A DNA stretch of 59,447 bases, taken from Nemertoderma westbladi (taxonomy: Eukaryota > Xenacoelomorpha > Nemertodermatida > Nemertodermatidae). The position numbers and the translations under genes are program-made. Under the pieces are notes generated by a model, which was given only the letters and a program-made list of their open reading frames with translations, had not been told where the DNA came from and ran no database searches. Below are positions 46,759-59,447 of this stretch, in pieces. The stretch is from contig JAUCBJ010000652.1 in assembly GCA_032718475.1 (NCBI GenBank), positions 1 through 59,447 of the forward strand, given 5' to 3'. Numbering within the stretch: position 1 is the first letter of the stretch; each line of letters starts with the position of its first letter.

Positions 46759-47011
46759 CTAATATATTTCAGACTTCCGCATTTTCTCTTCCAATCGTTT
46801 AGCTGCTTCAAAGAAACCTTGCGCAGAATCCGCTAATTTTTCGGTTTCCTGCTGCACTGACGTGAGTTTGTTAGTTCTTTCAACCGCTGCATTCCTTAGA
46901 GCCCGATACTGGTTAGAAGAACCTTCTACGGCGGACTTCCTATCGTGTGATGTTGTACCTGTGGCTAGCGAACGTTTACCAGTGGGCTGTTTACTTGTCT
47001 TTGATTTGAAT
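46759..47011 (-). CDS. R-SNARE-like coiled-coil terminal exon B
   Basis: An acceptor (tattcttacaatttag) precedes 47011, and the exon starts one base then TTC AAA TCA. It has a basic, Ser/Thr-rich start (KSKTSKQPTGKRSLATGTTS), then GSSNQYRALRNAAVERTNKL and TSVQQETEKLADSAQGFFEA, ending RLEEKMRKSEIY before TAG. The last 35 residues align without gaps to the C-terminal half of vesicle R-SNAREs, with Arg at the zero layer. AATAAA follows the stop by about 12 bp. The R-SNARE part is about 99% identical in DNA to exon A, 26 kb away. The open frame would extend into the 38-bp minisatellite, but the acceptor makes that intron. Confidence 0.62.
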
Positions 47012-47035
47012 CTAAATTGTAAGAATAAATAACTT

Positions 47036-47757
47036 GTATACGATCTAACTGCACTACACATTCGCAGTACCTATTATACGATCTAACTGCACTACACATG
47101 CGCAGTACCTATTATACGATCTAACTGCACTACACATGCGCAGTACCTATTATACGATCTAACTACACTACACATGCGCAGTACCTATTATACGATCTAA
47201 CTGCACTACACATGCGCAGTACCTATTATACGATCTAACTGCACTACACATGCGCAGTACCTATTATACGATCTAACTACACTACACATGCGCAGTACCT
47301 ATTATACGATCTAACTGCACTACACATGCGCAGTACCTATTATACGATCTAACTACACTACACATGCGCAGTACCTATTATACGATCTAACTGCACTACA
47401 CATGCGCAGTACCTATTATACGATCTAACTACACTACACATGCGCAGTACCTATTATACGATCTAACTGCACTACACATGCGCAGTACCTATTATACGAT
47501 CTAACTGCACTACACATGCGCAGTACCTATTATACGATCTAACTACACTACACATGCGCAGTACCTATTATACGATCTAACTGCACTACACATGCGCAGT
47601 ACCTATTATACGATCTAACTACACTACACATGCGCAGTACCTATTATACGATCTAACTGCACTACACATGCGCAGTACCTATTATACGATCTAACTGCAC
47701 TACACATTCGCAGTACCTATTATACGATCTAACTGCACTACACATGCGCAGTACCTA
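47036..47757. repeat. Minisatellite, 38-bp unit, 19 copies
   Basis: Each unit contains tatacgatctaactgcac and acacatgcgcagtacc. The main variation is a G/A toggle (taactGcac or taactAcac), roughly alternating with doublets. The units with acattcgc occur at 47052-47062 and near the far end. It lies in the presumed intron just upstream of exon B. It shares a core (taactg, acacatg, gtac) with the 19-bp array next to exon A. Confidence 0.98.
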
Positions 47758-47883
47758 CAGTATTATGGACTTGGTGCAGATAACGAAACCAACTAACGAA
47801 TGTAAACTGTGGTAAACAATCTGTCATTTACGGAGCCCCAAAAGGGACAGCGTGAAATATATTTTTTTTCTAGAGAGATCTAC

Positions 47884-50800
47884 AAGTGCTCTCTATAAAA
47901 TTATTAATTAAGTGCTCTCTATAAAATTATTAATTAAGTGCTCTCTACAAAATTATTAATTAAGTGCTCTCTACAAAATTATTAATTAAGTGCTCTCTAC
48001 AAAATTATTAATTAAGTGCTCTCTATAAAATTATTAATTAAGTGCTCTCTATAAAATTATTAATTAAGTGCTCTCTATAAAATTATTAATTAAGTGCTCT
48101 CTATAAAATTATTAATTAAGTGCTCTCTACAAAATTATTAATTAAGTGCTCTCTATAAAATTATTAATTAAGTGCTCTCTATAAAATTATTAATTAAGTG
48201 CTCTCTATAAAATTATTAATTAAGTGCTCTCTATAAAATTATTAATTAAGTGCTCTCTATAAAATTATTAATTAAGTGCTCTCTATAAAATTATTAATTA
48301 AGTGCTCTCTATAAAATTATTAATTAAGTGCTCTCTATAAAATTATTAATTAAGTGCTCTCTATAAAATTATTAATTAAGTGCTCTCTACAAAATTATTA
48401 ATTAAGTGCTCTCTATAAAATTATTAATTAAGTGCTCTCTACAAAATTATTAATTAAGTGCTCTCTACAAAATTATTAATTAAGTGCTCTCTATAAAATT
48501 ATTAATTATGTGCTCTCTATAAAATTATTAATTAAGTGCTCTCTACAAAATTATTAATTATGTGCTCTCTATAAAATTATTAATTAAGTGCTCTCTATAA
48601 AATTATTAATTAAGTGCTCTCTATAAAATTATTAATTAAGTGCTCTCTATAAAATTATTAATTAAGTGCTCTCTACAAAATTATTAATTAAGTGCTCTCT
48701 ATAAAATTATTAATTAAGTGCTCTCTATAAAATTATTAATTAAGTGCTCTCTATAAAATTATTAATTAAGTGCTCTCTACAAAATTATTAATTAAGTGCT
48801 CTCTATAAAATTATTAATTAAGTGCTCTCTACAAAATTATTAATTAAGTGCTTTCTATAAAATTATTAATTAAGTGCTCTCTATAAAATTATTAATTAAG
48901 TGCTCTCTATAAAATTATTAATTAAGTGCTCTCTACAAAATTATTAATTAAGTGCTCTCTATAAAATTATTAATTAAGTGCTCTCTATAAAATTATTAAT
49001 TAAGTGCTCTCTATAAAATTATTAATTAAGTGCTCTCTACAAAATTATTAATTAAGTGCTCTCTATAAAATTATTAATTAAGTGCTCTCTATAAAATTAT
49101 TAATTAAGTGCTCTCTATAAAATTATTAATTAAGTGCTCTCTATAAAATTATTAATTAAGTGCTCTCTATAAAATTATTAATTAAGTGCTCTCTATAAAA
49201 TTATTAATTAAGTGCTCTCTATAAAATTATTAATTAAGTGCTCTCTACAAAATTATTAATTAAGTGCTCTCTACAAAATTATTAATTAAGTGCTCTCTAT
49301 AAAATTATTAATTAAGTGCTCTCTACAAAATTATTAATTAAGTGCTCTCTATAAAATTATTAATTAAGTGCTCTCTATAAAATTATTAATTAAGTGCTCT
49401 CTATAAAATTATTAATTAAGTGCTCTCTATAAAATTATTAATTAAGTGCTCTCTATAAAATTATTAATTAAGTGCTCTCTACAAAATTATTAATTAAGTG
49501 CTCTCTATAAAATTATTAATTAAGTGCTCTCTATAAAATTATTAATTAAGTGCTCTCTATAAAATTATTAATTAAGTGCTCTCTATAAAATTATTAATTA
49601 AGTGCTCTCTATAAAATTATTAATTAAGTGCTCTCTATAAAATTATTAATTAAGTGCTCTCTACAAAATTATTAATTAAGTGCTCTCTACAAAATTATTA
49701 ATTAAGTGCTCTCTATAAAATTATTAATTAAGTGCTCTCTATAAAATTATTAATTAAGTGCTCTCTATAAAATTATTAATTAAGTGCTCTCTACAAAATT
49801 ATTAATTAAGTGCTCTCTACAAAATTATTAATTAAGTGCTCTCTATAAAATTATTAATTAAGTGCTCTCTATAAAATTATTAATTAAGTGCTCTCTATAA
49901 AATTATTAATTAAGTGCTCTCTATAAAATTATTAATTAAGTGCTCTCTACAAAATTATTAATTAAGTGCTCTCTATAAAATTATTAATTAAGTGCTCTCT
50001 ATAAAATTATTAATTAAGTGCTCTCTACAAAATTATTAATTAAGTGCTCTCTATAAAATTATTAATTAAGTGCTCTCTATAAAATTATTAATTAAGTGCT
50101 CTCTATAAAATTATTAATTAAGTGCTCTCTATAAAATTATTAATTAAGTGCTCTCTATAAAATTATTAATTAAGTGCTCTCTATAAAATTATTAATTAAG
50201 TGCTCTCTACAAAATTATTAATTAAGTGCTCTCTACAAAATTATTAATTAAGTGCTCTCTACAAAATTATTAATTAAGTGCTCTCTATAAAATTATTAAT
50301 TAAGTGCTCTCTATAAAATTATTAATTAAGTGCTCTCTATAAAATTATTAATTAAGTGCTCTCTATAAAATTATTAATTAAGTGCTCTCTATAAAATTAT
50401 TAATTAAGTGCTCTCTATAAAATTATTAATTAAGTGCTCTCTATAAAATTATTAATTAAGTGCTCTCTACAAAATTATTAATTAAGTGCTCTCTACAAAA
50501 TTATTAATTAAGTGCTCTCTATAAAATTATTAATTAAGTGCTCTCTATAAAATTATTAATTAAGTGCTCTCTATAAAATTATTAATTAAGTGCTCTCTAT
50601 AAAATTATTAATTAAGTGCTCTCTATAAAATTATTAATTAAGTGCTCTCTATAAAATTATTAATTAAGTGCTCTCTATAAAATTATTAATTAAGTGCTCT
50701 CTACAAAATTATTAATTAAGTGCTCTCTATAAAATTATTAATTAAGTGCTCTCTATAAAATTATTAATTAAGTGCTCTCTACAAAATTATTAATTAAGTG

Positions 50801-53800
50801 CTCTCTATAAAATTATTAATTAAGTGCTCTCTATAAAATTATTAATTAAGTGCTCTCTATAAAATTATTAATTAAGTGCTCTCTATAAAATTATTAATTA
50901 AGTGCTCTCTATAAAATTATTAATTAAGTGCTCTCTACAAAATTATTAATTAAGTGCTCTCTATAAAATTATTAATTAAGTGCTCTCTACAAAATTATTA
51001 ATTAAGTGCTCTCTATAAAATTATTAATTAAGTGCTCTCTATAAAATTATTAATTAAGTGCTCTCTACAAAATTATTAATTAAGTGCTCTCTATAAAATT
51101 ATTAATTAAGTGCTCTCTATAAAATTATTAATTAAGTGCTCTCTACAAAATTATTAATTAAGTGCTCTCTATAAAATTATTAATTAAGTGCTCTCTATAA
51201 AATTATTAATTAAGTGCTCTCTATAAAATTATTAATTAAGTGCTCTCTATAAAATTATTAATTAAGTGCTCTCTACAAAATTATTAATTAAGTGCTCTCT
51301 ATAAAATTATTAATTAAGTGCTCTCTATAAAATTATTAATTAAGTGCTCTCTATAAAATTATTAATTAAGTGCTCTCTATAAAATTATTAATTAAGTGCT
51401 CTCTACAAAATTATTAATTAAGTGCTCTCTATAAAATTATTAATTAAGTGCTCTCTACAAAATTATTAATTAAGTGCTCTCTATAAAATTATTAATTAAG
51501 TGCTCTCTACAAAATTATTAATTAAGTGCTCTCTACAAAATTATTAATTAAGTGCTCTCTATAAAATTATTAATTAAGTGCTCTCTATAAAATTATTAAT
51601 TAAGTGCTCTCTACAAAATTATTAATTAAGTGCTCTCTATAAAATTATTAATTAAGTGCTCTCTACAAAATTATTAATTAAGTGCTCTCTATAAAATTAT
51701 TAATTAAGTGCTCTCTATAAAATTATTAATTAAGTGCTCTCTATAAAATTATTAATTAAGTGCTCTCTATAAAATTATTAATTAAGTGCTCTCTACAAAA
51801 TTATTAATTAAGTGCTCTCTACAAAATTATTAATTAAGTGCTCTCTACAAAATTATTAATTAAGTGCTCTCTACAAAATTATTAATTAAGTGCTCTCTAT
51901 AAAATTATTAATTAAGTGCTCTCTACAAAATTATTAATTAAGTGCTCTCTATAAAATTATTAATTAAGTGCTCTCTACAAAATTATTAATTAAGTGCTCT
52001 CTACAAAATTATTAATTAAGTGCTCTCTATAAAATTATTAATTAAGTGCTCTCTACAAAATTATTAATTAAGTGCTCTCTATAAAATTATTAATTAAGTG
52101 CTCTCTACAAAATTATTAATTAAGTGCTCTCTATAAAATTATTAATTAAGTGCTCTCTACAAAATTATTAATTAAGTGCTCTCTACAAAATTATTAATTA
52201 AGTGCTCTCTACAAAATTATTAATTAAGTGCTCTCTATAAAATTATTAATTAAGTGCTCTCTACAAAATTATTAATTAAGTGCTCTCTATAAAATTATTA
52301 ATTAAGTGCTCTCTACAAAATTATTAATTAAGTGCTCTCTACAAAATTATTAATTAAGTGCTCTCTATAAAATTATTAATTAAGTGCTCTCTATAAAATT
52401 ATTAATTAAGTGCTCTCTACAAAATTATTAATTAAGTGCTCTCTATAAAATTATTAATTAAGTGCTCTCTACAAAATTATTAATTAAGTGCTCTCTATAA
52501 AATTATTAATTAAGTGCTCTCTATAAAATTATTAATTAAGTGCTCTCTATAAAATTATTAATTAAGTGCTCTCTACAAAATTATTAATTAAGTGCTCTCT
52601 ATAAAATTATTAATTAAGTGCTCTCTATAAAATTATTAATTAAGTGCTCTCTACAAAATTATTAATTAAGTGCTCTCTACAAAATTATTAATTAAGTGCT
52701 CTCTATAAAATTATTAATTAAGTGCTCTCTACAAAATTATTAATTAAGTGCTCTCTATAAAATTATTAATTAAGTGCTCTCTACAAAATTATTAATTAAG
52801 TGCTCTCTACAAAATTATTAATTAAGTGCTCTCTACAAAATTATTAATTAAGTGCTCTCTATAAAATTATTAATTAAGTGCTCTCTACAAAATTATTAAT
52901 TAAGTGCTCTCTATAAAATTATTAATTAAGTGCTCTCTACAAAATTATTAATTAAGTGCTCTCTACAAAATTATTAATTAAGTGCTCTCTATAAAATTAT
53001 TAATTAAGTGCTCTCTATAAAATTATTAATTAAGTGCTCTCTACAAAATTATTAATTAAGTGCTCTCTATAAAATTATTAATTAAGTGCTCTCTACAAAA
53101 TTATTAATTAAGTGCTCTCTATAAAATTATTAATTAAGTGCTCTCTATAAAATTATTAATTAAGTGCTCTCTATAAAATTATTAATTAAGTGCTCTCTAC
53201 AAAATTATTAATTAAGTGCTCTCTATAAAATTATTAATTAAGTGCTCTCTATAAAATTATTAATTAAGTGCTCTCTACAAAATTATTAATTAAGTGCTCT
53301 CTATAAAATTATTAATTAAGTGCTCTCTACAAAATTATTAATTAAGTGCTCTCTATAAAATTATTAATTAAGTGCTCTCTATAAAATTATTAATTAAGTG
53401 CTCTCTATAAAATTATTAATTAAGTGCTCTCTACAAAATTATTAATTAAGTGCTCTCTATAAAATTATTAATTAAGTGCTCTCTACAAAATTATTAATTA
53501 AGTGCTCTCTACAAAATTATTAATTAAGTGCTCTCTATAAAATTATTAATTAAGTGCTCTCTATAAAATTATTAATTAAGTGCTCTCTATAAAATTATTA
53601 ATTAAGTGCTCTCTATAAAATTATTAATTAAGTGCTCTCTATAAAATTATTAATTAAGTGCTCTCTACAAAATTATTAATTAAGTGCTCTCTATAAAATT
53701 ATTAATTAAGTGCTCTCTACAAAATTATTAATTAAGTGCTCTCTACAAAATTATTAATTAAGTGCTCTCTACAAAATTATTAATTAAGTGCTCTCTATAA

Positions 53801-56800
53801 AATTATTAATTAAGTGCTCTCTACAAAATTATTAATTAAGTGCTCTCTATAAAATTATTAATTAAGTGCTCTCTACAAAATTATTAATTAAGTGCTCTCT
53901 ATAAAATTATTAATTAAGTGCTCTCTACAAAATTATTAATTAAGTGCTCTCTATAAAATTATTAATTAAGTGCTCTCTATAAAATTATTAATTAAGTGCT
54001 CTCTACAAAATTATTAATTAAGTGCTCTCTATAAAATTATTAATTAAGTGCTCTCTACAAAATTATTAATTAAGTGCTCTCTATAAAATTATTAATTAAG
54101 TGCTCTCTATAAAATTATTAATTAAGTGCTCTCTATAAAATTATTAATTAAGTGCTCTCTATAAAATTATTAATTAAGTGCTCTCTATAAAATTATTAAT
54201 TAAGTGCTCTCTACAAAATTATTAATTAAGTGCTCTCTATAAAATTATTAATTAAGTGCTCTCTACAAAATTATTAATTAAGTGCTCTCTATAAAATTAT
54301 TAATTAAGTGCTCTCTATAAAATTATTAATTAAGTGCTCTCTATAAAATTATTAATTAAGTGCTCTCTACAAAATTATTAATTAAGTGCTCTCTACAAAA
54401 TTATTAATTAAGTGCTCTCTACAAAATTATTAATTAAGTGCTCTCTATAAAATTATTAATTAAGTGCTCTCTATAAAATTATTAATTAAGTGCTCTCTAT
54501 AAAATTATTAATTAAGTGCTCTCTATAAAATTATTAATTAAGTGCTCTCTATAAAATTATTAATTAAGTGCTCTCTACAAAATTATTAATTAAGTGCTCT
54601 CTATAAAATTATTAATTAAGTGCTCTCTACAAAATTATTAATTAAGTGCTCTCTACAAAATTATTAATTAAGTGCTCTCTATAAAATTATTAATTAAGTG
54701 CTCTCTATAAAATTATTAATTAAGTGCTCTCTATAAAATTATTAATTAAGTGCTCTCTACAAAATTATTAATTAAGTGCTCTCTATAAAATTATTAATTA
54801 AGTGCTCTCTACAAAATTATTAATTAAGTGCTCTCTATAAAATTATTAATTAAGTGCTCTCTATAAAATTATTAATTAAGTGCTCTCTATAAAATTATTA
54901 ATTAAGTGCTCTCTATAAAATTATTAATTAAGTGCTCTCTATAAAATTATTAATTAAGTGCTCTCTACAAAATTATTAATTAAGTGCTCTCTATAAAATT
55001 ATTAATTAAGTGCTCTCTACAAAATTATTAATTAAGTGCTCTCTATAAAATTATTAATTAAGTGCTCTCTACAAAATTATTAATTAAGTGCTCTCTACAA
55101 AATTATTAATTAAGTGCTCTCTATAAAATTATTAATTAAGTGCTCTCTATAAAATTATTAATTAAGTGCTCTCTACAAAATTATTAATTAAGTGCTCTCT
55201 ATAAAATTATTAATTAAGTGCTCTCTACAAAATTATTAATTAAGTGCTCTCTATAAAATTATTAATTAAGTGCTCTCTATAAAATTATTAATTAAGTGCT
55301 CTCTATAAAATTATTAATTAAGTGCTCTCTATAAAATTATTAATTAAGTGCTCTCTACAAAATTATTAATTAAGTGCTCTCTATAAAATTATTAATTAAG
55401 TGCTCTCTATAAAATTATTAATTAAGTGCTCTCTATAAAATTATTAATTAAGTGCTCTCTACAAAATTATTAATTAAGTGCTCTCTACAAAATTATTAAT
55501 TAAGTGCTCTCTACAAAATTATTAATTAAGTGCTCTCTACAAAATTATTAATTAAGTGCTCTCTATAAAATTATTAATTAAGTGCTCTCTATAAAATTAT
55601 TAATTAAGTGCTCTCTATAAAATTATTAATTAAGTGCTCTCTACAAAATTATTAATTAAGTGCTCTCTATAAAATTATTAATTAAGTGCTCTCTATAAAA
55701 TTATTAATTAAGTGCTCTCTATAAAATTATTAATTAAGTGCTCTCTATAAAATTATTAATTAAGTGCTCTCTACAAAATTATTAATTAAGTGCTCTCTAT
55801 AAAATTATTAATTAAGTGCTCTCTACAAAATTATTAATTAAGTGCTCTCTACAAAATTATTAATTAAGTGCTCTCTATAAAATTATTAATTAAGTGCTCT
55901 CTATAAAATTATTAATTAAGTGCTCTCTATAAAATTATTAATTAAGTGCTCTCTATAAAATTATTAATTAAGTGCTCTCTATAAAATTATTAATTAAGTG
56001 CTCTCTATAAAATTATTAATTAAGTGCTCTCTATAAAATTATTAATTAAGTGCTCTCTATAAAATTATTAATTAAGTGCTCTCTATAAAATTATTAATTA
56101 AGTGCTCTCTACAAAATTATTAATTAAGTGCTCTCTATAAAATTATTAATTAAGTGCTCTCTATAAAATTATTAATTAAGTGCTCTCTATAAAATTATTA
56201 ATTAAGTGCTCTCTATAAAATTATTAATTAAGTGCTCTCTATAAAATTATTAATTAAGTGCTCTCTATAAAATTATTAATTAAGTGCTCTCTATAAAATT
56301 ATTAATTAAGTGCTCTCTACAAAATTATTAATTAAGTGCTCTCTATAAAATTATTAATTAAGTGCTCTCTACAAAATTATTAATTAAGTGCTCTCTATAA
56401 AATTATTAATTAAGTGCTCTCTACAAAATTATTAATTAAGTGCTCTCTACAAAATTATTAATTAAGTGCTCTCTATAAAATTATTAATTAAGTGCTCTCT
56501 ATAAAATTATTAATTAAGTGCTCTCTATAAAATTATTAATTAAGTGCTCTCTATAAAATTATTAATTAAGTGCTCTCTATAAAATTATTAATTAAGTGCT
56601 CTCTATAAAATTATTAATTAAGTGCTCTCTATAAAATTATTAATTAAGTGCTCTCTATAAAATTATTAATTAAGTGCTCTCTATAAAATTATTAATTAAG
56701 TGCTCTCTACAAAATTATTAATTAAGTGCTCTCTATAAAATTATTAATTAAGTGCTCTCTATAAAATTATTAATTAAGTGCTCTCTATAAAATTATTAAT

Positions 56801-59447
56801 TAAGTGCTCTCTACAAAATTATTAATTAAGTGCTCTCTATAAAATTATTAATTAAGTGCTCTCTATAAAATTATTAATTAAGTGCTCTCTATAAAATTAT
56901 TAATTAAGTGCTCTCTACAAAATTATTAATTAAGTGCTCTCTATAAAATTATTAATTAAGTGCTCTCTATAAAATTATTAATTAAGTGCTCTCTACAAAA
57001 TTATTAATTAAGTGCTCTCTATAAAATTATTAATTAAGTGCTCTCTATAAAATTATTAATTAAGTGCTCTCTATAAAATTATTAATTAAGTGCTCTCTAT
57101 AAAATTATTAATTAAGTGCTCTCTATAAAATTATTAATTAAGTGCTCTCTATAAAATTATTAATTAAGTGCTCTCTATAAAATTATTAATTAAGTGCTCT
57201 CTATAAAATTATTAATTAAGTGCTCTCTATAAAATTATTAATTAAGTGCTCTCTATAAAATTATTAATTAAGTGCTCTCTATAAAATTATTAATTAAGTG
57301 CTCTCTATAAAATTATTAATTAAGTGCTCTCTATAAAATTATTAATTAAGTGCTCTCTATAAAATTATTAATTAAGTGCTCTCTATAAAATTATTAATTA
57401 AGTGCTCTCTATAAAATTATTAATTAAGTGCTCTCTATAAAATTATTAATTAAGTGCTCTCTATAAAATTATTAATTAAGTGCTCTCTATAAAATTATTA
57501 ATTAAGTGCTCTCTATAAAATTATTAATTAAGTGCTCTCTATAAAATTATTAATTAAGTGCTCTCTATAAAATTATTAATTAAGTGCTCTCTATAAAATT
57601 ATTAATTAAGTGCTCTCTATAAAATTATTAATTAAGTGCTCTCTATAAAATTATTAATTAAGTGCTCTCTATAAAATTATTAATTAAGTGCTCTCTATAA
57701 AATTATTAATTAAGTGCTCTCTATAAAATTATTAATTAAGTGCTCTCTATAAAATTATTAATTAAGTGCTCTCTATAAAATTATTAATTAAGTGCTCTCT
57801 ATAAAATTATTAATTAAGTGCTCTCTATAAAATTATTAATTAAGTGCTCTCTATAAAATTATTAATTAAGTGCTCTCTATAAAATTATTAATTAAGTGCT
57901 CTCTATAAAATTATTAATTAAGTGCTCTCTATAAAATTATTAATTAAGTGCTCTCTATAAAATTATTAATTAAGTGCTCTCTATAAAATTATTAATTAAG
58001 TGCTCTCTATAAAATTATTAATTAAGTGCTCTCTATAAAATTATTAATTAAGTGCTCTCTATAAAATTATTAATTAAGTGCTCTCTATAAAATTATTAAT
58101 TAAGTGCTCTCTATAAAATTATTAATTAAGTGCTCTCTATAAAATTATTAATTAAGTGCTCTCTACAAAATTATTAATTAAGTGCTCTCTATAAAATTAT
58201 TAATTAAGTGCTCTCTACAAAATTATTAATTAAGTGCTCTCTATAAAATTATTAATTAAGTGCTCTCTATAAAATTATTAATTAAGTGCTCTCTATAAAA
58301 TTATTAATTAAGTGCTCTCTACAAAATTATTAATTAAGTGCTCTCTATAAAATTATTAATTAAGTGCTCTCTATAAAATTATTAATTAAGTGCTCTCTAT
58401 AAAATTATTAATTAAGTGCTCTCTATAAAATTATTAATTAAGTGCTCTCTATAAAATTATTAATTAAGTGCTCTCTATAAAATTATTAATTAAGTGCTCT
58501 CTATAAAATTATTAATTAAGTGCTCTCTATAAAATTATTAATTAAGTGCTCTCTATAAAATTATTAATTAAGTGCTCTCTATAAAATTATTAATTAAGTG
58601 CTCTCTATAAAATTATTAATTAAGTGCTCTCTATAAAATTATTAATTAAGTGCTCTCTATAAAATTATTAATTAAGTGCTCTCTACAAAATTATTAATTA
58701 AGTGCTCTCTATAAAATTATTAATTAAGTGCTCTCTACAAAATTATTAATTAAGTGCTCTCTATAAAATTATTAATTAAGTGCTCTCTACAAAATTATTA
58801 ATTAAGTGCTCTCTATAAAATTATTAATTAAGTGCTCTCTATAAAATTATTAATTAAGTGCTCTCTATAAAATTATTAATTAAGTGCTCTCTATAAAATT
58901 ATTAATTAAGTGCTCTCTATAAAATTATTAATTAAGTGCTCTCTATAAAATTATTAATTAAGTGCTCTCTATAAAATTATTAATTAAGTGCTCTCTATAA
59001 AATTATTAATTAAGTGCTCTCTATAAAATTATTAATTAAGTGCTCTCTATAAAATTATTAATTAAGTGCTCTCTATAAAATTATTAATTAAGTGCTCTCT
59101 ATAAAATTATTAATTAAGTGCTCTCTATAAAATTATTAATTAAGTGCTCTCTATAAAATTATTAATTAAGTGCTCTCTATAAAATTATTAATTAAGTGCT
59201 CTCTATAAAATTATTAATTAAGTGCTCTCTATAAAATTATTAATTAAGTGCTCTCTATAAAATTATTAATTAAGTGCTCTCTATAAAATTATTAATTAAG
59301 TGCTCTCTATAAAATTATTAATTAAGTGCTCTCTATAAAATTATTAATTAAGTGCTCTCTATAAAATTATTAATTAAGTGCTCTCTACAAAATTATTAAT
59401 TAAGTGCTCTCTATAAAATTATTAATTAAGTGCTCTCTATAAAATTA
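47884..59447. repeat. Satellite array, 26-bp unit, about 445 copies, running off the window
   Basis: Each unit reads aagtgctctcta, then T or C, then aaaattattaatt. Nearly all variation is that single T/C position, which switches TATAAAA to TACAAAA. Three other variants occur only in the first kilobase: attatg for attaag at about 48507 and 48559, and gctttc for gctctc at about 48852. About 44 consecutive T units fill 57001-58160, while C units are near half of 51780-53000. Each unit also contains TAATTA. The array has no open frame of interest. The end is outside the window. Confidence 0.99.

Noticed and set aside
47884-59447. CRISPR-like regular repeats.
   Set aside because: The units are directly adjacent with no unique spacers. 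This is a eukaryotic satellite.

Overview
The window looks like intergenic, repeat-dominated DNA from an invertebrate animal, perhaps marine. It is AT-rich and has no bacterial-style operons. It holds degenerate non-LTR retrotransposons of several families, a BEL/Pao LTR retrotransposon, a Ty3/Gypsy fragment, short inverted-repeat elements, and four tandem arrays that together cover about a third of the window. The sequence alone does not fix the phylum. No complete host gene is visible. The host coding sequence I can support is a few minus-strand terminal exons with splice acceptors.

Layout. 1-4288: a long foldback element with arms of about 0.86-0.97 kb, split by a degenerate endonuclease/RT non-LTR retrotransposon. 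4990-5173: a small MITE with two relatives at 38.2-38.6 kb. 5404-12344: a 19-bp satellite of about 365 units with nested higher-order duplications. 12380-12991: a minus-strand terminal exon for a probable single-pass membrane protein. 13.0-20.0 kb: AT-rich spacer with foldbacks and minisatellites. 20052-20762: a second, unrelated 19-bp minisatellite. 20783-21023: a minus-strand terminal exon (A) encoding an R-SNARE-like coiled coil. 22.6-26.1 kb: two more non-LTR fragments and a foldback whose arms are divergent tRNA-like sequences. 26967-37933: a complete LTR retrotransposon with a 5-bp target duplication (CAATA) and LTRs about 0.4% diverged. Its pol has lost the RT core in frame. 38.2-45.8 kb: MITEs, a piggyBac-like end, a non-LTR tail, a Ty3/Gypsy fragment and a 5'-truncated non-LTR copy. 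46387-47011: two more R-SNARE-like terminal exons (C and B) in tandem. 47036-47757: a 38-bp minisatellite. 47884 to the window end: a 26-bp satellite of about 445 units whose variation is almost all one T/C position.

The most interesting signals are as follows. (1) Three same-phase terminal exons carry an R-SNARE-like C-terminal half with the zero-layer arginine, each followed by a stop with no membrane anchor. B and C are tandem, as expected for alternative last exons, and A is a near copy of B with homology largely confined to the exon. (2) Two satellites vary mainly at a position that makes or breaks a canonical hexamer, AATAAA on the minus strand of the 19-bp array and TATAAA in the 26-bp array. 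(3) A poly(A)-only insertion with a 15-bp target duplication sits inside the first satellite.
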